The notes below the pieces were generated by a model, which saw only the letters and a program-made list of their open reading frames with translations, ran no database searches and was not told the origin of the DNA. A DNA stretch of 64,000 nt from Grosmannia clavigera kw1407 (lineage: Eukaryota; Ascomycota; Sordariomycetes; Ophiostomatales; Ophiostomataceae), in contig NW_014040772.1 of NCBI RefSeq assembly GCF_000143105.1, positions 1,644,980-1,708,979 on the forward strand. Direction: 5' to 3'. Both the position numbers and the translations under genes were made by a program. Below are positions 11,078 through 21,879 of the stretch, in pieces; the stretch's first letter is position 1; each line of letters starts with the position of its first letter.

Positions 11078-12119
11078 ATGGACACTCAGAGCGAAAAGTA
11101 TGCGCTTCATGCGGCATGCCGCGAAGGCAAAGGCGAGTGCACTCGATGAATGACTTGACCAAATGGAACGACCGACCGGGGCTGACCACATCTGAATCTA
11201 GTGACGGTTGTCGAGTCGCTTTTGCATGTGAGTCCTGTTGTGTCTTTCTCGCGGGGAGACGTATTTTGCTGACTCTCCAGGCCGACCCGAAGCTGGCCCA
11301 ACGCAAGGACGACGACGGCCGGCTGCCGATCCACTGGGCAGCATCGTCAAACCAGCTGGAGATTGCCCGCATGTTGGTGCAGATCAAAGGCTTTGACCCG
11401 GATGTCCAGGTTTGTCTGCCTTATTCGGTGTCTGTGCATACAGGCAGACGGCTGACCCGGTCCAGGACGACAGCGGGTGGACGCCGTTGATGATTGCGGC
11501 GAGCGTCAAGGATTCGGAGCCGCTCGTGGAGCTGCTGCTCAGCCGGGGGGCGAGCGTGGATGAGAAGAGTGAGTAGGGAGAGAGGAAGGAGGAAGGAGAG
11601 ACGAGAAGGAAAGACGAGAAAGAGAGAGGAAAGAGGAAAAGAGGAAAGAGATTGCTAACAGGATGCAGACAATAGTGGACAGGTAGGCTCGCACTCTCCA
11701 TGGAACGTCGTCCCTCCTAACGCTCGCAGACGGTCCTTCACTTTGTCGCCTCCAAGGGCAAGCTCGAGCTGGCCCGCCTGCTGCTCGGCCGCTCGCCGCC
11801 GGCATCGGCTCGCGTACGTGACCGTCGCGGCCAGTACGCGCTGCACCGAGCGGCTGCCGTCGGCTCGGCGCCCATGGTGAATCTGCTGCTGCAGCACCGC
11901 AGCCCGCTCAACGCAACAGACAGCGCCGGCCAGACGGCACTGCACCACGCCATCGCTGAGGGCCATGGCGACACGGCCGTGGCGCTGCTCAAAGCCGGTG
12001 CCGAGACTGACAAGAAGGATGCCGACGGCGCCCTGGCCATGGACCTGGCGCCCGACAAGGAGGTCCGCAAGTACATCCTCCGCCTGGCCGAGCAGGAGGG
12101 CATCGACATCAGCCTATAG
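11078..12119 (+). CDS. NAS6: 26S proteasome assembly chaperone Nas6/gankyrin
   Basis: Six exons (11078-11132, 11202-11227, 11281-11409, 11466-11568, 11669-11682, 11730-12119) give 238 aa made almost wholly of ankyrin repeats: YALHAACREGK, ADPKLAQRKDDDGRLPIHWA, DDSGWTPLMIAA, NNSGQTVLHFVASKGKLELA, DRRGQYALHRAAAVGS, DSAGQTALHHAIAEGHGD and DADGALAMDLA. The length and the RKDDDGRLPIHWA signature match Nas6/PSMD10, which caps the C-terminal domain of the Rpt3 ATPase during 19S assembly. Intron 1 can only be joined in frame with the family if its donor is GC (aaag|gcgagt), so this is a GC-AG intron. Exon 5 is a 14-nt microexon coding for NSGQ-region residues. Confidence 0.88.
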
Positions 12120-12309
12120 GCAGCTTGGTGCACGACCAGATCACATGTAATACCCGATCAAGACTGCTCCTATAAAATACACTGGGGCGTTTCTGCTCCT
12201 CCCTGGCGCCTTCCCGATCCGGCGCCGTTGCTGTCCGTCCCTGCCTGCTTGAGTTCCTGCCTCTGCTGTCCTGGTATTCCGACTTTCGATCTCTTTAGCC
12301 TCACTTTTA

Positions 12310-15186
12310 TCATCTACATCGTCCTCTTCTTCCTTTCTCTTCCTCTTTACATCCATCCGCCTCCTCCATCCCCCCCGCCCCCCCCCCCCCCCCCCCCCCC
12401 CTACCTTTGATCGACCGCTCCACCAGGTCCCGGTACATGGCCTTGACATCCTGCACGTCTGCCTGCAGCTCCTCGACCAGCTCGCTCTTCTCGCCGAGCA
12501 GCTCCAGCGTGGTCTCGTAGCGCTCCTGCATCGCGCTGACGTCCTTTTCGAGCGTGGCCACCCGATCGGCTGCCGCTCGGCCGGCTTCGGCGTCCTTGAG
12601 CAGCGCCAGCACCTCGGCGCGCGCCTCGTTGCGCTGGCTCGAGATGCGTGCCAGCTCCTCGCGCGCGGCCACCTTTTCGCTTTCGAGCCGTCGGATGGCC
12701 GCACTCATCCGCTCCACCAGCTGCACCGACGGGCCTGCCGCCACCGTCGACACCGACACCAGGTCCGTCTGCTGTGGTGTGCCGCCGCTGCCACCGCCAC
12801 CACCACCACCGCTGCCTCCCATCATGTGCAGCTGCGGTGATGCTGATCGATCCGGCTCATCCACCGCGTCTTCGGGCCCGATTGCCGTCGGCGACATGGC
12901 CATGGGCGACATCACTGACATCACTGACATCACTGACGACAGCGGCGGCTGTCCCGACGGCCGCCGCAGCGAGAACCGCTCGGCTGCGTCGCCGTGGCTC
13001 GACGGCGTCGACGTCTTGCGAAGCTTGTTCGGAAGGCCCTGCAACCCCAGAAAGTCGGAGCTCCATGTCCGCGTCGGCATTCCGGGCGTCACTCCACCGC
13101 CTCCCTGCACCAGCGGCGACTCGGGCCGGCTGTTGCTGCTGCTGCGACCCGGCAGGTCGTCAAGCCAGGTGCGTCGAAGATCTGTCGGTCCTCGACCTCG
13201 CCCCTGCTCTCGCTCGCGCTCGCGCTCTTGCTCTTGTTCTTGCTCCTGTTCGAGCTCCTGCTCCAGCTGCTGCTCCTGTCTTTTGCGTGCCTGCACCCTC
13301 TGGCTATCCAGCTCGGCCCGGGCCTGCTGTAAAGCTGCCTCTGCTTCTTCCGCCCGTCTGTTCAGAGCCGCAATCCGCGTCTCATGTGCGCCGACCGCTT
13401 CTTCTGCTCGCGGCAGTTTCGACTGCACATCTTCGAGCTCCTCCTCCAGACGTTTGGCACGCAGCGCCTGTCTGTCAGCGAATCCAGTTCAGAGTCGAGA
13501 AATGCAATCGACACCGACACCAGCCACTTACCGCTTCTCGTGCCTTCTTCCGCATCTCCGACTCCCGCTGCTGTGCCTCGTCACGCTCGGTTTCCAGCCC
13601 AGATACTCGCGACAGCAGCGTCGCCTCGATGCCCTGCCAATTCTCGCTCGCAATCGCATACTGGCTCTGTAGAGTCTCCACCTGCCGCAGCAGCTTCGCC
13701 TGCGAGTCGCCCTGCGCGCCCGACGATGCCTCTTCGGCCCGCGCCCGTGTCGCCTCCAGCTTTCCCTCCATCACCTGCACCTCCGCCATCGCCTCGACCT
13801 CAGCAATGCGCGCCCGCTCCTCAGCTCGCTCTGCCTTCTCGCGCCACTCTTCAACCTGCGCTTTCGCCCGATCGGCAGTCAGCGACTTTTCCAGCCTCAG
13901 CGTCGCTACCTGCTCCTCGAGCTCCTTTATCTGCTTGCGTGCCGCCTCCAGAGCCTCGTCTTGCACCTTGGCGGCTGCCTTGTCAGCCCGCTCGATGGCT
14001 TCCTCCAGCTGCAACCGCAGAGCTGCCACCGTGCCCTCTCGTGCTGTCAGCCCGGCCCTTGCCTCTGCCAGGTCCGTCTGTGCCTGTGCCAGTTGTCGCC
14101 GGCCGTCCTCCTGCATCTTCTCCAATTCTGTCACCCGTCGTGCTTTGGGTCGTAGCGTCTGTAGCTCCGCCTCGGCCTTGGTTCGTGCTGCCCGCAGCTC
14201 GCCCGCCGCCTTCTCGTCTTCGGCCATCTTCGTCCGCAGCTTCTTTAGCAGTGCCCGGTGCTTCTGCTCTGTAACTCCCAGATTCTTGCCCTCCTCCATC
14301 AGCGCCGCGATCTGCTGGTCCTTCTCCGCCACCTTCTTCTCCAAGCTGCCCGGTGTTGCTGCCTGTCCGGCCTTTTTGGCCGCCTCTGCCGCCTCGCGCG
14401 ACATGTATTGCAGCTTCGCCTGCAGCGCATCTATCTTTTCCGTAAACTGGTGTGTTTCTTCCTGGTGCTCTTGCTGTTCCTTCAAGAGTGCCTCCTGGAG
14501 CGTCTTGGCGAGTTGCGCGCTATCCTCATCCGTGATACTGCCAGGTTCCAAGGTACCTTCTGCTGGCACTGGTGACGTCGTACTGGTTGCGATCTCCAAT
14601 TCTGCCGCTGGTGCTAGTGCTGCCGTGTCCGTTTGGGTGATCTCTGTAGCACCACTTGCCTCCGTCCCGTCCCCGTTGCTCTCATTTTGGGTATCCATTG
14701 TCGAGGGTGGGCTCCTCGCGCTGTCTGTAGATAAGCGTGTGGTTTCAACCGGCTCCTTATCCTTGGAGACCGGTCGAGCGCCGTCGAGAGACGTTCGGCT
14801 GGCAATGTCGACGCTTTGCCGCGGGCTGTTGGCTGCTGTAGACGAAGGTGCTGGCGACTGTCCGCGGGAACTGCCCGCATTTTTGGCGGCCACTGCTCGG
14901 GCCAGGCGCTCCTGAAGCCGTTCGTTGACCCGACTAGACGAGCCGGACCGTACAGAGGCTGCAGGGAACACGTGTCAGCGCAAAGCCGGGGGACAACGGG
15001 GACGGAAGCTGTGAGAGTCGGCATACTGGAGCTCTGCTTGGCCGGCGACTGGGGTGCGCCCGGTGACTTTGGCTGCTTGGACATTTCGTCTGCCTCGGCA
15101 AGCATGGTGTCGAGACGGGCCTCGACGCCGGCGACGGCCTGCGAGAGCAGAGAGCCCCATCGCGTGCCCTTGCCTCCGGAAGCCAT
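12310..15186 (-). CDS. Golgi coiled-coil protein of the TMF1/Sgm1 type
   Basis: Three exons are certain (15186-15027, 14958-13532, 13467 onward); taken to the first in-frame stop at 12310 the product is 914 aa. The N terminus MASGGKGTRWGSLLSQAVAGV is a typical TMF start. A serine-rich region precedes a long heptad coiled coil (about residues 170-530), then an EQ/ER-rich stretch, a disordered glycine/serine region, and a C-terminal coiled coil with ELLGEKSELVEELQADVQDV and KAMYRDLVERSIK, the TMF TATA-binding-type domain. Family members are golgins that bind Rab6/Ypt6 at the trans-Golgi. The last about 35 residues, read through a G24 tract, are doubtful: a splice donor (aaag|gtaggg) lies just before the tract. 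Confidence 0.8.
12378..12401. repeat. 24-bp poly-C run
   Basis: An uninterrupted run of 24 C on the plus strand, preceded by a G and a further seven C. It sits at the 3' end of the TMF-like gene, where it would read as polyglycine or lie in an intron. Such runs are error-prone in sequencing. Confidence 0.9.
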
Positions 15187-16346
15187 CACGGCCGATGGCT
15201 GCTCGTCCTTCCGGTCGCTCTTTTCCCTTCAGGGCCACAGCCCCGCAGAGGCGTCAGAAGAAGACTGCAGCAGGCACGGGCATCCGCATCCGCATCCGCA
15301 CTCGAATCCGCCTGCGTTGTAACGTGGAGCGGTCGTGGTCGTGGTCGGCCAGCTCGTCTTGCTCTTTGATGGTTACGGTCGCTGATATTCGCTTTCTCTG
15401 CGCTCTCTGGACTCTCGGCTTCCTCTATTTTCTCTTGCTGCGTGTATCATTCAGTCTGGGCGTCGGCTTCGGCCGCTTTTGTGGAGTTTGTTGTCGCGGG
15501 CTGTCCGTCTGCTGTTCGGTGGCTGGTCCCAGACTCGGCTACGTTTGGTCGTCACGAGTGGATGACGAGTCCCTGGTCCAATCCGTCAGGCTACGTTGGC
15601 GTCTTTTGCAGGATCGTCGCGCTACTCGTATACTCCGTACGCCGTGAGCATATAGTGGGGTACCAGCTCTAGCACAGTAAGCTCCCGCACGGCCTGGCGC
15701 AACCCACACTGTGCACCCTGAAGCAGGGGACTAGCGCACATTACGAGTGCAAGTGCATCACTGGAGGCACACCTGTAGTATAACGTATTTTGTGCACTGC
15801 AGAAAGCCTCAATTGTCCACTAGCTAACAAACCTTGTTGCCAGAACTGCCAACGTAGCGTGGCGGCCGGATATGTCGGAGGAACTTGCGACGGTACGCGC
15901 AGGGCCGCAAGTACGAGTAGTGTCCCCGTGGTCGTTGGCAGGCTGACTGTTCCTGAATGACAATATGATCTCATTCTTTTCCTGCGAGTCATTAATTTAA
16001 TTCTGCTTTCTTGGGCTGTTCACCTCGTTCTTGGAGCCACCTGCTGCTATTCTTAGTCTTGATACGTGGACGAACTGTTTCGTTACCCACGCGTATACAG
16101 TACGTCACGCCTTCCCAAATCTCTTTCACGACAGCTCTCCTCTGATTGGACCGCTTGACCTCGGCATCTTTATTGGGGGAATTGTCTCCATGATGCTTTC
16201 CCTTATTACGGCGGCGAGACGGTGTCTCGCTGGAATGTGTCCCAGCATTGACTCGTACTGTTTGGACTGGACCGGAAGCTGCCTCGTCTGTCCTCGTTCA
16301 GCAACTGATAACTGGATCAGACTGCAGACCGCACGCCCGTTTCGTC
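15187..16346. promoter_or_regulatory. Divergent region TMF-like gene / alkaline ceramidase
   Basis: 1.16 kb between divergent starts. It has a CATCCG hexanucleotide repeat near 15284-15300 and an exact TACTCCGTA at 15631. Open frames here are short and without motifs. Confidence 0.45.
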
Positions 16347-17652
16347 ATGTCGTGGTTCCAGCTACCCTACCGTGAGGCTCGTGATGGCTTCTGGGGCGAG
16401 CAGACGTCCACGCTCAACTGGTGTGAAGAGGTATGAACCTCTCTGCTTTCTGCTTTCTGCTGCGGCCATTGGCTTCTCCTCCGCGCTGCTGACACCACGG
16501 CACGCCCAGGACTACAACATCACCCACTACTGTGCCGAGCTCGTCAACACCCTGACCAACCTTACCTTTATCTGGCTTGGGGTCAGCGGCATCCGCGACT
16601 GCATGCGCTTCTCACACCCGAGCATCTTCTTCGTCGCCTTTGCTGGATACATCATTGTTGGCATGGGGTCCATGGCCTTTCACGCCACTCTTAAATGTCT
16701 GTTCCAGCCGATCCGGGCCACCCCTGCTCTCCACCCCCTTTGCCATGCTGACACGTGATGGCAGACTCCATGCAGCTTGCCGACGAGCTGCCAATGATCT
16801 ATGCGACGTGCATCATAGGGTATGCGACGTTCTCGTTTGGCAAGAGCCGCGCCCTCCAGACGGTCGTGGGCCTGTCTCTGTTCAGCCTGGCCCTCTTCAT
16901 CACGGTTCGTGCTGGTGCTGCTTTGTTTGCGACCTGTCGGACTAACCAGGACACAGGTCGTCTACTACATCACCAAGGATCCCGTATTTCACGAGGTGTC
17001 GTATGGCGTGCTCACGGCAGCCATCGTGTTCCGTGCCATGTTCATCATGAAATACCAGCTGCACCCGGCCTTGGAGCTTCGCAGCACAGATCGGGCAGCG
17101 GCCATCATGTCGCAGATGTGGAAGATGTGCTTCACCGGTCAGTTTTCCCCAGCGACCGGCTCTTGCTTGTTGTCTCGCATGCTCACCATCTCAAGGCATC
17201 GGGATGTTCCTTCTCGGCTTCCTGATCTGGAACCTCGACAATGTGTACTGCAGCCACCTTCTGTCGTGGCGGCAGATCCTGCTTCTGCCATGGTCTCTTG
17301 TCCTCGAGGGCCACGGCTGGTGGCATCTCTTTACCGGGCTAGGTAGGTACACCAGGGCGCCATTTTTTTGTGGTGCACAGCTGACATCGTACAAGGTGGT
17401 ACGTTTATGCCGATTGGGCCGAAGAGCCGACCAGACAGCAGATCGAATTTTGTGTTTCCCCTTCTCCCCGCCCGTGATTTCTTGCTAACAGTAGCAGCGT
17501 ACTACTTTATTGCTTGGCGTATCTGGTTGCACCGATGTCTTGAAGGTAAAGAAGACGAGTACATGCTGCAATGGCCGTCACCGTATACGTCGGTGCCGCG
17601 TGTGGTCCCGATTTATGAAGGGGACAACGGCAAGGACCGAAAGATCCTCTGA
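16347..17652 (+). CDS. YPC1: Alkaline ceramidase (Ypc1/Ydc1 family)
   Basis: Six exons (16347-16430, 16510-16696, 16765-16904, 16957-17137, 17196-17342, 17498-17652) give 297 aa. Family motifs appear in order: STLNWCEEDYNITHYCAELV and NTLTNLTF, GMGSMAFHATL, YSMQLADELPMIY, WNLDNVYC, and EGHGWWHLFTGL. The His in AFHATL and the two His of HGWWH are the expected Zn2+ ligands. About seven hydrophobic segments place it in the ER membrane, where the family hydrolyses phytoceramide or dihydroceramide to sphingoid base and fatty acid. The last intron (155 nt) is longer than the others; its acceptor was chosen because it gives GLAYYFIAW. Confidence 0.9.
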
Positions 17653-18017
17653 TTATGGTGCAGCATGACTCCCTGAGAGTAGAGCGTGGTCGACGTAGCC
17701 GGCCAACGAACCCCAACGACGTACATCGCCAGCAGACTGCCAGCAGATTGAAGAGCGAACATTACAACAAAGCATACACAGCCCGCCCAGGGCACCATTA
17801 CAATAGAGACTAGACGTTAGAGATACCTTTTTTCTGTCTTCAGTGTTGCATACATCAACAGTGCGAATAGCATATCATGCAACTATACACTGTATTAGTA
17901 GCAATCTCCCGTTGGAATTTTAGCATGGGCTTCCAAAGCGTTCTGTCCATCCCACCTTTTCGTTGACAGCACCATCTCGCCGCTTCGGGTGCTATCGTGC
18001 AAAATCACAGTCGCACA
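17653..18017. other. Spacer between ceramidase and prefoldin 1
   Basis: 365 bp between tandem genes, AT-rich, expected to hold a terminator and a promoter. No specific signal is recognised. Confidence 0.35.
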
Positions 18018-18525
18018 ATGTCGCTGTCAAACGAGGCGCTGCAGAAGGTAAGCAAGCGGTCGTGCGAGCAGGGCGCACGTGTTCATGTCCATGTCCATGC
18101 CGTCTGGCTAACGGACCGGGTCGACAGCTGGTGAGGGAGATCGAGACGCAGGCGATTCAGGCGCAGCAGCAGATCACAGTGGCGCGGTCACAGGTAGCCA
18201 GCAAGCAGCGAGAGATGCGGCTGGCCCAGCTGACACGAAGCGAGCTGGCGGCACTGCCGACCGACACGGCAGTATACGAGGGCGTGGGCAAGATGTGGGT
18301 TTCTCTTTCTGTCCAATGTTTGCGTCTGCCTCTCTTGCTAACGCGTGCAGGTTCGTGGCCGAGCCGGTGACGGAGCTGAGCGCGAAGCTGGACAAGCAGA
18401 TCAAGGGCCTCGAGGGCGACGTCGAGGGCCTGGGCAAGCGGCTACACTACCTCGAGACGACGGCCAAGAACAGCCAGGAACACATCAGCCAGATGCTCCG
18501 TCGCGGCGGCGGTGAGGCGGCATAG
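18018..18525 (+). CDS. PFDN1: Prefoldin subunit 1 (beta-type)
   Basis: Three exons (18018-18047, 18128-18294, 18351-18525) give 123 aa, normal for a beta prefoldin. The product begins MSLSNEALQKLVREIETQAI, followed by a long first helix (QQQITVARSQVASKQREMR), the short hairpin region LPTDTAVYEGVGKMFVAEPV, and a second helix (GLEGDVEGLGKRLHYLETTA) ending in a glycine-rich tail. Together with alpha subunits such as the prefoldin 5 encoded 15 kb away it forms the cytosolic hexameric jellyfish chaperone. Intron 2 splits the Met codon of KMF; both introns have standard signals with a gctaac branch site. Confidence 0.88.
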
Positions 18526-19682
18526 CTGTTGCGGAGCCTGGAGCAGTGCTCTTGTACTTTACGCGCCGCGACAGCGATAATACTACACAAATCGATCTGG
18601 ACAACCGCGCGTCAACATGCTGGACGAAGAGCCAAGATAAAAAATGGTCGATCCAACTAGACATGGGCCGATGGGGTGCGGTTGAAACATCGCAGCAGCA
18701 GGTGGCCCTGTTTGACGGCCCTGTCAGATGACAGCTGAAACGAGAGAGGGTGGATGAGAAGAACAAGCAGACACTACGGAGCACGCGAGCTGAGCACGAG
18801 CTGAGCACACGGGAGACAATGTACAGAGGCTTCTGCAACGGAACATGGAACGTGACCCTTCAGCCTTACGGACTATGGAGTAGTGACTCGAGTGATCGTG
18901 CCGTATGAAAGAGCCCGGAGACGCAAAAAGGCAAGAGAGGCAAGAACAAGACGGAGACGACAGAAGGAGCGGTCGCTCAGCCACCCCCTCCAGTGTGGCT
19001 CCCCCCTGTCACTACTTCCCTTAGCAGGCTTATGCCTCCCCACTTAGGTTGCAGCAACACAAGTGACGACGGGTCAACGACAGCCAATCCTGCTACCCGC
19101 CCACACACCATGTGTCCTTGCTTTTTCGCAGTTGCTGGCCGTTTCCCCCGTGTCCTTTTCTTTCTGGCCAGGCCACCTGTGAGGAAAAAATGAAGAAGCG
19201 GACCGTCGGGACACAGAAAGGGCCAGAGCTCGTCTGTTAGGTGGGTACGGGCAGCTGAAACGTGCAAGCAGTATGTTGGGCCCGTAGCTGGTTGTATTTG
19301 CGTATCGCGCCTGCCGAGTGCTGTGCTGTACGAGTGCTCCGTACTGCTGCGCCTTCCCTGTGGTTCTTCCCTACCGCTGCCAGGGCTCCTTCCACACGAG
19401 GACAGACGAATAAATAGCAGTTGGGCCCCGGATCCTGTACACCCCGCTCTCCCAGCCTTCTTTCCTCTTCCCCTCCATCCGTCAGCAAGTATACAAATAG
19501 CGCCAGTAGACGCTTTCCCCGTCCTTCTTGTTCCTGTCTTATACACAAACGCTACACCGCTCGCAACCGTGTTCAAGTAGACAGCACCTACATTCACTGC
19601 ACACACGCAAGGTTACGGTGTGGTTCCTCTACCATCGGCATCTTGCTCTTTCGTTTGAGCGACACATCCGGTCGCCGGCAAC
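18526..19682. promoter_or_regulatory. Upstream region of the coiled-coil gene
   Basis: 1.16 kb with pyrimidine-rich stretches (about 19440-19490) directly before the next gene, as expected of a long promoter and 5' UTR. Open frames here lack motifs. Confidence 0.4.
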
Positions 19683-21541
19683 ATGAGCTACTACAGCAGC
19701 GACGACGACATTGACGTCCGCGTCCGTCGTCGGCGGGACTCTTCGTCGCCTGGTCCCCGGCGCCCGCTCCGCGGCTATTATGCGACCGGGCCGGTAGCCA
19801 ATTTTGTGCCGGAACGCACAGTTGAGCGCACGGTGGCGGTGCGCGAGCGTTCTCGTGAGCGGCGGTCCAGTCCGCCGCCGACTGTGATTGTCAACAACAT
19901 CACGAATCGTTCGCACGACGATGACGACTTTTCTGACGCGGGCACGGGCGTCCGTGGCGGGGCCATGGTGCGGCGGCCACACTCGCGTGCCCCGTCTAGT
20001 GACTACATGACGCGCGAGGAGTACGAGTTGGAAAAGGCGCGGCGCGAGCTGCAGGACCTCAAGATCCGGCAAGCACGCGCGCAAGAGGAGCTCGAGCTGC
20101 ACGTCCGACGCAACGATCGAGAGGAGTGGGAGCTAGAGCGTGCACGTCGGGAGATTGCGGCGTATCATGCGGAGGAGGAAGAGCGTGCGCGGCGGCTGCG
20201 CGGACAGGAAGAGATGGAGACGGCGCGGGCTCTGCATGAGCTGGAGGAGATCAAGCGACGCGAAGAGCGCGAGCGGATCGAGAAGGAGCGCGAGCGGATC
20301 GACAAGCTGCGGGAGAAGGATTACCACAGCCAGGCGGAGCTGGACCGGGCGAAGCGCGAGCTGGATGAGATCAAGAGCCGTGAGGATCGCGAGCAGGCCT
20401 TGAAGGAGCGTGAGCGGTTGGAGAAGCTACGGGAGAAGGAGTACCGCAACCAAACAGATCTGGAGCGAGCCAAGCGCGAGCTAGACGAGATCAAGAGCCG
20501 CGAGGAGCGGGAGCGGGCAGATAAGGAGCGGGAGCGGATCGAGAAGCTGCGGGAGAAGGAATACCGCAACCAGACGGAGATGGAGCGGGCCAAGCGAGAG
20601 CTGGACGAGATCAAGCGGCGTGAGGAGCACGAACGGTCAGAGAAGCTGCGGGAAAGCCAGTACCGCAACCAGACAGAGCTGGAGCGGGCGAAACGCGAGC
20701 TGGACGAGATCAAGCGGCGCGAGGAACGCGACATGGAGGAGAAGCGGCTGAAGAAGGAGCTGGAGCTTCGGGCGCTGGAGAAGCAGAAGCGTGAGATGGA
20801 GGAGCAGGCAGAGCGCGAGCGGCTGGAGAACGAGACGATTGCGCGGTACAAGGCCAGAGAGGCGGAGCGCAAGGCCAAGGAAGAGCGCGAGCGGGCAGAG
20901 AAGGAGAAGGAGTACCAGCGGCGACTGCGCGAAGATCTGGCGCGATCGGGACTGGACGAGAAGGAGATCCAAGCGATCCTGGAGAAGAAGAAAATCAAGC
21001 GCGAGAAGGAAGAGAAGCACGAGAAACACGAGAAGCAGGAGAAAGAGAAGCACAAGGAGGTGGTCGAGGTGGAGACACGCATCTCGACACGGCCACCGAT
21101 GCCGATGCCGATGCCTATGACGATGTCGATGCCAATGCAGCCACCAATGCAGGCGCCGACATATACGCGGATGGCCCGGCGGCACCTGTCGATCGAGACG
21201 CTCAACTACTATCACGTGGACTACGACTTCGACCAGGTAAGCGGCGAGGAAGGGAAGATGAGCAAAACGAGCAGCGACGTGTGCAGACATGCTGACAATG
21301 GCAGGATCCGAACTACATTCTCATCAAGCGCTGGGTGCCAGAGAACGAGCGGGAGGATTGGTGGCAGCACACGAAGACGATCCGGGAGAACCGCCGGGTG
21401 GTGCTGAAGATCGAGGACGAACGCCATCACCGCCACCATCTGGAGCCGGAGTACGAGTGGGTGCGCAAGAAGGAGCGGCGCCACAGCCGCAGCCGTAGCA
21501 AGTCACCGGGCCTGCTGATGTACCTGGCAGGGGCGAAATAG
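19683..21541 (+). CDS. Coiled-coil protein with C-terminal DUF8035-like region
   Basis: Two exons (19683-21236 and 21305-21541) give 596 aa. Residues 1-110 are disordered and rich in Arg, Asp and Ser. Residues about 115-460 are a highly charged single alpha-helix or coiled coil with tandem repeats of the type ERAKRELDEIKSREERER followed by KLREKEYRNQT. A Met/Pro-rich spacer (MPMPMPMTMSMPMQ) follows. The C terminus contains YYHVDYDFDQDPNYILIKRW, then ENEREDWWQHTKTIRENRR and KSPGLLMYLAG; from memory this agrees with the fungal DUF8035 domain. Function is unknown; this architecture is common in Pezizomycotina. The intron separates the YHVDYDFDQ and DPNYILIKRW halves of the domain. Confidence 0.82.
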
Positions 21542-21879
21542 GCGAGAGACTGAATTGGTTGGGATAGGATTACGTTTTGTTTGGATGTTGACGACCGTGC
21601 AGAGAAGACGATTGCCGGTCTCCAGTCAGTTTGTCAGGCAATGAAAGAGGCGTTATCGGAAGAATGTACAGGAGGAACTCCCATGAGATGATTACGATAG
21701 TATGAAGAAGAGTCTTTTTATGCCCAGAATGTAGTAGAGAGCGCCAAACACCAGACTCCAAGATATGGATGACTAAGCAAAAGACAGATGGAAGTCCTCT
21801 ATAACCACGTGACAAGAAGCCGACCGTCATCACGATACGATACACTTTCCGACGAAGCCACCCCGGCTGTTGAAGCCCC
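21542..21879. other. Convergent 3' spacer
   Basis: 338 bp between two convergent stop codons. It must hold both polyadenylation regions; no distinct signal is seen. Confidence 0.35.

Noticed and set aside
12648..14915. 755-aa open frame antisense to the TMF-like golgin
   Set aside because: It is longer than the sense exons but consists of Ser/Ala/Pro/Cys low complexity, the mirror image of GC-rich coiled-coil codons. The sense strand has family motifs and consistent introns.
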